Assembly (NCBI GenBank): GCA_945876305.1
Contig: CAMCOB010000018.1
Span: forward strand, 1 to 18,908
DNA length: 18,908 nucleotides
Direction of reading: 5' to 3'
From: Bifidobacterium breve
Lineage (GTDB): Bacteria; Actinomycetota; Thermoleophilia; Miltoncostaeales; Miltoncostaeaceae
Position numbers and translations under genes: made by a program. Positions 14,301 to 18,908 of the stretch are shown in pieces (within the stretch, counting starts at the first letter, position 1; the number at the start of each line of letters is the position of its first letter). The notes under the pieces are model-generated. The model was not told where the DNA came from, ran no database searches, and was given only the letters and a program-made list of their open reading frames with translations.

Positions 14301-17300
14301 GTCAGGTGAGCGGCCCTGCTGCCACGATCAGCAGCCCCACCGCGCGCCAGACCGACATCCGCACCCCCAACTCGAAGTCCCCAGTCGTCATGCGCGTGCG
14401 CGCACGCGACGCCGAGGGGCACGTGGCCACCGGGCAGGTGATGGTCGGCGCAGGCGGCAGCGGTTCACCGCAGGCCGTCGCCGTGCTGTCGCAGGCAGCC
14501 AAGGCCGCCGCGAGCGGCAATCCCCTGTCGGTGAAGCTTGCCCCGGGTGCCGCCACGACGCTGCGCGGTCTCCGCTCCATGGCATCGGGGCAGGCCACAT
14601 CCGAGCCAAGCGGCCCCCAGTACACGTTCTCCAAATCGGACCTGTCGGTTGGTCAGGTGTCGGTGAAGGGCGCGAGCGGCACCCTCAGCACCACCGGAAT
14701 CACGCTCACCACCGGCACGATCACCCTGCCCGCGTCGTGGCGCATCGGCCCGCTCAGCGTGGGCAAAGGCAAGGCCATCATCTACACCTTTGCCGCCGGC
14801 AATGTGCCGTCAGGCCTGGTGGGCCAGATTGTTGACGCCACGCACTTCCCCCTGCTCACACTGCCGACCGGCTGGGCTGGCACCACCACCATCACGTTTG
14901 CGAAGAACTCGTGGAGCATCGAGGCCACGGCCACCGGTGGCAAGGAGGGCAAGGTCGTGGTGGAGGGCACGGTGAAGGAGGACGGCACCTACACCGCGTC
15001 GGTCACCGGAACCCACGTGCTGAACGTCGGCGGATCGCCCATGGATCTGGCCGGCACCATCACCAAGACCGCGCCCGACCAGGACGCCACGACCACCGTC
15101 ACCGGATCCATCGTCAATCCCGTGCAACTGGCCGATGGCGTGAGCCTCGAAGGCGTCACCGCCAAGTGGATGCCCGACGTGAAGAAGGGCCCCACGCTCA
15201 CGGGTTCCGCGACGGTGAAGATCGACAGCGGGGCGAGCGACCCCCTGCAAATCGCCGCCAACCTCAGGTACACGGGCTCTGAGGACTGGACGCTTGATCT
15301 GGCCGGCAAGGGTGGTCCCACATGGTCCCCACTGCCCGGCCTCGCGCTCTCGGCCGCCAACCTCACCGGCTCGATCGGCCAGGAGAAGGGCGTGTCCAAG
15401 TGGGACATCACCGGCAAGCTCGCCACCTGGCAGGTCTCGAGCATCCTCACGCTCTCGAATGTGCAACTGAACCTCACCAACGATTGCGGTGACGGCACGC
15501 AGCCCGCCTGCCCCAAGGGCACGATGTTCCTCAAGCTGAGCACCGACGCCACGCTCGCGCCGCCGGTCATCTCCCCCATCAATGCCAAGGCCACCGCCAT
15601 CCTCGGCCTTGGCGACGGCGGGGGCTTCTCCCTGTACGCCACGCTTCCGAACCTCAATCTCGGCGCGGGGGTGGAACTGGGCAGCCCGTCCCTCAACGTC
15701 ACCTACAACATGCCTGAGGGGCTGCTGCCGTCCAGCGTCGGCATGCCCTCGTTCGATCTGCCCGACAAGATCAACGGCGGCTTCGTGATCAACGCCATGG
15801 GATCGTTGTCGGTGCCGGGCCTCGGCAACTTCGGTTCGATCGTCTCGATGATCACGCCCAAGGGCTGGACCCTCGGGGGATTCGACGCCGACGGCGTGTC
15901 GCTTGGTTCTGACAACGGCGGCCAGTCGGGCGCGTGGTTCGGGTGGTCATCGTTCGACACCACCATGAGCATCAACCTCCCCGGCGTGGGTGTGCGATCG
16001 ATCCCCATTCCCAAGGGCTCGTTCTCGGTCACCGGCGACTACTCCGCACCCGAGTGGTTCACCAAGATGGCTGGTATCGAATCGGCGCACGCGGTTGGCA
16101 CCATCACCTTCCAGGCCGACACCGGCTTCTTCAATGCCAAGGTGGCGCTCGACGGCACGTACACCCTGCCCGGTGGTGGGTCGAGCGTGCAGGCGTCGTC
16201 GCTCTTCTTCGAAATCCAGAACAATTCGACCGGCCTGACGGTGTCCGTGGGCGCCACCACCACTCTCGGCGTGCAGGGCATGGATGCCAACGGCACACAG
16301 GTACAGGCGCCCACGCTCGAGATGCGCCTTGCCTACGACGCCATGGTGCAAACGGCGTCGGCATCGCTCACCTTTACTGATGACGCAGGGTGGCAGGACG
16401 CCTTCGGGGTGGATGGCCTCGTCGTCAACAAGGCCTCCATCACGCTCCAGGTGAACCTCGTCACCCTCACCCCCGGCATCAAACTGATGGCGGTGGGCCA
16501 ACTGCCCTCCAGCGTCGCCGGACCTCTTGGAGTGCCCGGGCAGGGTATCCCCATCACCGTGGGCGCCGAACTGTCAGCCGAGCACCCGTGTATCGACTTC
16601 CAAGTGGGCAAGCAGGGTGGACCCGCCGTGCTGCAGCTGGGTGGCGGCGTCGCCACTGCGAGCTTCTTCCAGTTCATCCTTGCGCCCTCCGGCTGCCAAC
16701 TTTCGCCCGACAGCAAGCCCATTGCGCCCGGGTTCTCGATCCAGTTCTCCGGAACAATCCTCGACACCCCAGTTGACGTCGGAGCCACCCTCGTGATCGA
16801 GCCCACGCTGAAGTTTGACGGCCACCTGGACATCGGGGCATTCACCGTTGGTGGTGTTGCGTTCGACGAGACGCAGCTGAAGGTGCATCTCGACGAGGCC
16901 GCCGGCGTCAACGAGGTGTCGTTCTCGGGTGGCTTCACCATCTTCGGAAACGGCGTGAAGGTGCTGGGAAACCTGAGGCAGGCGGGAGACACCACGTCGG
17001 CCTCGCTCGAGGTGCAGCAGGTGGGCGCCATCTCCGTTGATGGCTTCACGCTGGAGGACATGCGCTTCAGCGCCGCCGTCGAGGTGGGTCCGGGCGTGAA
17101 CAAGGTGAGCATCTCCGCCGCCGGCAAGGTGAACATTCTCGGCCAGATGCTCAATGTCCGCGAATTCAAGGTGGCGATCGACAACGGCGTGGTCGAAGAC
17201 ATCTCGTTTGATATTCAGGCGAAGATCGATATCGCGGATGTCGCCACGGCCGACGGCGAGTTCCAGATGAGCTACAGCGAGTCGACAGGCGACTTCCAAC

Positions 17301-18580
17301 TGCACGCGAAAGTGGCACTCACCACCGCTGCCGGCTTCAACATCGGGAGCGCCGATAAACCGGCCACACTCGACATCGAGCCGGCATGCGCTGCCTTTGA
17401 GGGAACAGTCCAGATCGGCACGGTGTTTCAGGCGACCCTGCAGGGCACGTTCGTCTACAAGGATGGCTGCACGCAGACGGTGCGCACGGTGACCGGCGAG
17501 CAGGTGGCCCCCACCACGGGCGACTTCAGCCTGTCGGCCAACAACGTGTCGCTGAATCTCGGCGAGTTCGAGACCACCGGCTCGGTGGCGATCGGCGACG
17601 TGGGCGGTACCGCGTACGCCACCGCCTCAGCCGCACTCACACTGGGCACAGAGCAAGCAGGTGGCACCGTCAACGTGTCAGGGGCGTTCCAGAGCAACGG
17701 CGACTTCGCGTTTGACGGCTCGGGCAACCTCGGGTTGGCGGGTCTGCAACTGAATGTGGCGGCACATGTGTCGAACGCCGGTGGCAACGTGGAGGTGACA
17801 GGACGCGCACAGCTGAATATCGGCGACACCGTCGTCGAGATCAACGGCCGCTTCACCGAGATCAACGGCGTGCCCTCCGTCACCCTTCGCGGTGCGGTCG
17901 ACCGTCTGGTGCTTGCGGGATTCAACGTCGGGCACGCCGACGTCACCCTCACCCAGACGCCCACCGACATGAGCGTCGAAGCCAACGTCGCGATGAGCGT
18001 GGGCGACCCATCGAGCGGACAGATACAGGCGAACGGCACCATCTCATTCGTCCAGGGTGCGAAGACCGGCGGCATACCACTCTTCTACGCATCGCTGCGC
18101 GGCACGATGGGATTCCCGTCCATCGGCGCCACCATGGATGGAACGGTCACGTTCACCAACTGCGCCAACAACTGCAGCCAGCTGGGCCCCGTGCAGTTCT
18201 CGCTGAGCGGCAACATCGCCGCCGCTGGATTCAACTTCGTCACGAACATCAACATGTCGTCAGACGGCACGTTCTCCGCATCCGCGGTGTTCAACACCAA
18301 CAAGTGCTCGGGAACCATCAACCTGCTCATCGTGCAGGCTCAGGGCTGCTTCGCCGTGAACCTCACGCTGTTCGTCGGAAGCCAGGCGCCCTACGCCAGC
18401 ATTGACGGGAATGTCAACGTCAGCGTGGACATCCAGACGTGGGACGCCGAGCCCTGGTATGCCCCGTGGGAATGGTCATGGGGGCCCTGGTATTCATTTG
18501 GCGTCAACCTGAGTGCGAGCTTCCAACTGTCGCCGTTCAGGGCGTGCGTTGGGGTCATGGGCAAGGACCTCTGTATCTAG
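11393..18580 (+). CDS. Giant secreted beta-rich repeat protein, 2395 residues, unknown function
   Basis: I do not recognise the whole protein. A signal peptide is clear: basic KHHPR, a hydrophobic stretch at about 10-25, and likely cleavage near residue 32. There is no lipobox (SLLC), no LPXTG motif and no C-terminal membrane helix, so it is probably released or held non-covalently. Residues about 40-760 form five DUF11-like beta-sandwich units, each with a cysteine pair (118/127, 272/280, 418/427, 560/568, 685/695), four of them beginning GW-x-C or W-x-C. PKD/REJ-like domains lie at about 755-868 and 935-1020, separated by an Ala/Arg-rich linker. From about 1080 to 2345 come Gly-rich alternating beta-strand repeats lacking known catalytic motifs. 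The tail is Trp-rich and ends in a cysteine pair (2385/2394). The reading frame is unbroken for 7.2 kb. An adhesin, sheath or surface-scaffold role is inference. Confidence 0.9.
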   Translation: MFSPKHHPRALLIAGALAAGVSLLCASPGLSQDSQPLTTRDATIVAEYIGAAAGDGAPKSLLVASGRLSVVTFGAAFDGPAPADGPVTATVTLPDGLVFVRARTVMPESLTQEAQWICTATAPTVTCTLGTTGNASTPYALSPDQSPQMILVLQGTDSLPPVAAGGAPIDMGVVQADLSVPQAGAAPLTASTTLPVQSTGEPPAPRIVVSKVLRPSTTPGNPATWEGYDLIPQNVGSAAVAAGDGAPALQISHVLPNLPFRGTTVTGAGWRCSTKGKGTCRTMQGMAVGDLAKVIKVRWPARTDASKINYRWMLTGIAHFDGALFRVSDTSTDPRAVPPPANTALFKSPMELNLADTLVDLEIHADAPKGIQVVAGRGPTKLVMGMTNVGDTHGRIVGTTITIPKGVLASVPTKGWACEGVSPTITCRSAGSLRPRADVHFDLMLSAPAGMPAGPGKIVFAPIGRKNGVRGVERTVALAIVDPGDPVATPRVLFLTKSTWTPWVDGSTQRVPALDDFTYRIALFNSGGDALKPGVPVSIRQRIGAAMGLKAVQPGEGVTCAPGPDVACTFTPSAPVAPDATFGNVLVTVHPTKPDPTANLGVINAAVAGSNVTKALPMKVEVVDNPNSLRPSMAVTQEPTSGGVGKMSMILRNEGTDPVSGLSATGRLPANVRVARISAPSGWSCSAPTRRAVACGYRGTVRGKARTPGVVVHLAAAPGQGASRAEMVWKARGRASDGSLQAGMRKALLPVRAHITVGATATPKVVSAVREMTAYHRRVALDGTSSVGNGISLTYRWSQRCLTPGDVTKLRACKGRVTPTARIDSATLPSTHAVLPIVTTRTQFVFDLTITDRSATQRKTVTVVQAVPQKLARTATRGTGLSQSDTAARAGIVAEQRAAATARQRAVRGTTASRRAAAASNARRARAARSNTPRVNIGGGGFVSAKPGTVVPLTAQTRGAWGGAVTYSWSQVSGPAATISSPTARQTDIRTPNSKSPVVMRVRARDAEGHVATGQVMVGAGGSGSPQAVAVLSQAAKAAASGNPLSVKLAPGAATTLRGLRSMASGQATSEPSGPQYTFSKSDLSVGQVSVKGASGTLSTTGITLTTGTITLPASWRIGPLSVGKGKAIIYTFAAGNVPSGLVGQIVDATHFPLLTLPTGWAGTTTITFAKNSWSIEATATGGKEGKVVVEGTVKEDGTYTASVTGTHVLNVGGSPMDLAGTITKTAPDQDATTTVTGSIVNPVQLADGVSLEGVTAKWMPDVKKGPTLTGSATVKIDSGASDPLQIAANLRYTGSEDWTLDLAGKGGPTWSPLPGLALSAANLTGSIGQEKGVSKWDITGKLATWQVSSILTLSNVQLNLTNDCGDGTQPACPKGTMFLKLSTDATLAPPVISPINAKATAILGLGDGGGFSLYATLPNLNLGAGVELGSPSLNVTYNMPEGLLPSSVGMPSFDLPDKINGGFVINAMGSLSVPGLGNFGSIVSMITPKGWTLGGFDADGVSLGSDNGGQSGAWFGWSSFDTTMSINLPGVGVRSIPIPKGSFSVTGDYSAPEWFTKMAGIESAHAVGTITFQADTGFFNAKVALDGTYTLPGGGSSVQASSLFFEIQNNSTGLTVSVGATTTLGVQGMDANGTQVQAPTLEMRLAYDAMVQTASASLTFTDDAGWQDAFGVDGLVVNKASITLQVNLVTLTPGIKLMAVGQLPSSVAGPLGVPGQGIPITVGAELSAEHPCIDFQVGKQGGPAVLQLGGGVATASFFQFILAPSGCQLSPDSKPIAPGFSIQFSGTILDTPVDVGATLVIEPTLKFDGHLDIGAFTVGGVAFDETQLKVHLDEAAGVNEVSFSGGFTIFGNGVKVLGNLRQAGDTTSASLEVQQVGAISVDGFTLEDMRFSAAVEVGPGVNKVSISAAGKVNILGQMLNVREFKVAIDNGVVEDISFDIQAKIDIADVATADGEFQMSYSESTGDFQLHAKVALTTAAGFNIGSADKPATLDIEPACAAFEGTVQIGTVFQATLQGTFVYKDGCTQTVRTVTGEQVAPTTGDFSLSANNVSLNLGEFETTGSVAIGDVGGTAYATASAALTLGTEQAGGTVNVSGAFQSNGDFAFDGSGNLGLAGLQLNVAAHVSNAGGNVEVTGRAQLNIGDTVVEINGRFTEINGVPSVTLRGAVDRLVLAGFNVGHADVTLTQTPTDMSVEANVAMSVGDPSSGQIQANGTISFVQGAKTGGIPLFYASLRGTMGFPSIGATMDGTVTFTNCANNCSQLGPVQFSLSGNIAAAGFNFVTNINMSSDGTFSASAVFNTNKCSGTINLLIVQAQGCFAVNLTLFVGSQAPYASIDGNVNVSVDIQTWDAEPWYAPWEWSWGPWYSFGVNLSASFQLSPFRACVGVMGKDLCI
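11744..13477 (+). repeat. Five diverged paired-cysteine modules in the giant protein
   Basis: Residues 118-695 carry five modules spaced about 125-155 residues apart. Each has two cysteines 8-10 residues apart: WICTATAPTVTC, GWRCSTKGKGTC, GWACEGVSPTITC, GVTCAPGPDVAC and GWSCSAPTRRAVAC. The pattern resembles the end of DUF11-type beta sandwiches found in surface proteins, where a short disulfide loop is likely. DNA identity between copies is low, so the duplications are old. Confidence 0.7.
13994..14194 (+). other. Ala/Arg-rich linker inside the giant protein
   Basis: Residues 868-934 consist mostly of Ala, Arg, Thr and Ser, with many Arg and no acidic run (for example RRAAAASNARRARAARS). It lies between two PKD-like domains. 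It may be an extended or helical basic spacer, a site of proteolytic cutting at paired arginines, or a patch that binds polyanions. None of these is proven by sequence. Confidence 0.7.
16829..17233 (+). repeat. Tandem pair of about 69-residue units in the giant protein
   Basis: Residues 1813-1880 and 1882-1947 align on FTVGGVAF / FTLEDMRF, then GVNEVSFSGG / GVNKVSISAA, then TIFGNGVKV / NILGQMLNV. Similar Gly-punctuated strands continue on both sides. This is the clearest duplication in the C-terminal half and suggests growth of the protein by unit duplication. Confidence 0.6.
18440..18493 (+). other. Trp-rich tail motif of the giant protein
   Basis: Residues 2350-2367 hold six tryptophans in 18 residues (W2350, W2355, W2359, W2361, W2363, W2366), with Pro and Tyr between them. 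The motif comes 28 residues before the end of the protein, and a cysteine pair (C2385, C2394) closes the chain. Its role is unknown; surface binding to carbohydrate or membrane is one possibility. Confidence 0.75.
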
Positions 18581-18589
18581 CCAAAACGA

Positions 18590-18616
18590 CGACGGGCGCC
18601 CGGAAGGCGCCCGTCG
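18590..18616. terminator. Bidirectional hairpin between the giant gene and the minus-strand end gene
   Basis: An 11-bp GC-rich stem (arms 18590-18600 and 18606-18616) has the loop CGGAA and starts 10 nt after the giant-gene stop. As at 5669-5704, AAAACGACG precedes it on the plus strand, so on the minus strand it is followed by TCGTTTT. It probably ends transcription from both sides. Confidence 0.8.
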
Positions 18617-18638
18617 CGTAGTGCTCTGCGGGCGGCTG

Positions 18639-18908
18639 CTAGCCCTTTGAGGACTTCTTGGAGGCCTTGATCGGGTTAAGTGCCTTCTGCACCTGCTCCG
18701 GCAGCTCAGTGGAGTGGTACACCTGACGGCCGCACTCCGGACCACTGCGCGTGGGCCGTGCGTGGCACGTGCTGGGGGCCTCGCTCCAGATGGCGAGGGT
18801 GCGGTGACCGCGCTCGCACAGGTAGAGCGTGGCGAGACCCTCGCGGGCACGTGGCCCAGAGGGGTCAGCGGCGTCCTCGGGCTCGTACTCCTCTGCAGGA
18901 GTGCCCTC
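18639..18908 (-). CDS. C-terminal part of a Cys-containing protein, unknown (partial)
   Basis: The minus strand is open from the window edge to TAG at 18639-18641, giving the last 89 residues; the start lies outside. The segment begins with an acidic, disordered stretch (PAEEYEPEDAADP). It then has LYLCERGH, a cysteine in STCHARP and one in PECGRQ, consistent with a small zinc-ribbon-like fold using Cys and His. It ends in a helix (LPEQVQKALNPI) and a Lys/Ser-rich tail (KASKKSSKG). Codon use looks coding, with G or C common in third positions, and the frame ends just before the shared terminator. I do not recognise the family. A nucleic-acid-binding role would fit the ribbon and the basic tail but is inference. 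Confidence 0.65.
   Translation of the reverse strand, partial: EGTPAEEYEPEDAADPSGPRAREGLATLYLCERGHRTLAIWSEAPSTCHARPTRSGPECGRQVYHSTELPEQVQKALNPIKASKKSSKG

Noticed and set aside
16333..17202. Long minus-strand frames within the giant gene.
   Set aside because: They are low-complexity Ser/Thr/Pro or His-rich mirror readings. The plus frame is continuous for 2395 codons with a signal peptide and repeated domains.
1..18908. CRISPR arrays, insertion sequences, tRNA or rRNA genes, attachment sites.
   Set aside because: I found no regularly spaced direct repeats, transposase motifs, terminal inverted repeats or structured RNA sequence that would support any of these.

Overview
The window is high-G+C DNA with about eleven genes packed on both strands. 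It most resembles a chromosome of an actinomycete-type bacterium (phylum Actinomycetota). The support is the overlapping egtB-egtD ergothioneine pair, the high G+C, and several genes that start with no Shine-Dalgarno site 6-8 nt after a TAnnnT box, as leaderless actinobacterial genes do. The class cannot be settled from the sequence. I see no phage, plasmid, insertion-sequence, tRNA, rRNA or CRISPR sequence.

Layout. (1) 6-2317, plus strand: egtB and egtD, two ergothioneine biosynthesis enzymes sharing an ATGA junction. (2) 2287-2482, minus strand: the decayed winged-helix end of a Crp/Fnr-type regulator. (3) 2582-4456, minus: an ABC-F ATPase, divergent from (4) 4477-5661, plus: an RNase D-type exonuclease, which ends at a strong hairpin. 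(5) 6776 down to 5778, minus: a MESH1-like (p)ppGpp hydrolase followed by a 57-residue Cys/His-rich protein. These are divergent from (6) 6826-8325, plus: a Ppx/GppA phosphatase with a C-terminal HD domain. (7) 8351-8689, minus: a YciH/SUI1 translation factor, divergent from (8) 8715-9551, plus: a PHP-domain phosphoesterase, followed by (9) 9562-11352: a PepF-type M3 oligopeptidase. (10) 11393-18580, plus: one gene of 2395 codons for a secreted, beta-rich repeat protein, filling 38% of the window. (11) 18639-18908, minus: the C-terminal part of a Cys-containing protein running off the window.

Two themes link the genes. Several act on nucleotide and RNA metabolism or stress: alarmone hydrolase, Ppx/GppA, RNase D, PHP phosphoesterase, ABC-F and YciH. 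All three divergent pairs are driven from very short gaps in which the two predicted -10 boxes interlock, so firing in the two directions may be mutually exclusive. The giant secreted protein is the least explained item. It combines five domains marked by paired cysteines, two PKD-like domains around an Ala/Arg-rich linker, about 1300 residues of beta-strand repeats and a Trp-rich tail, and an inverted repeat lies on its presumed promoter.
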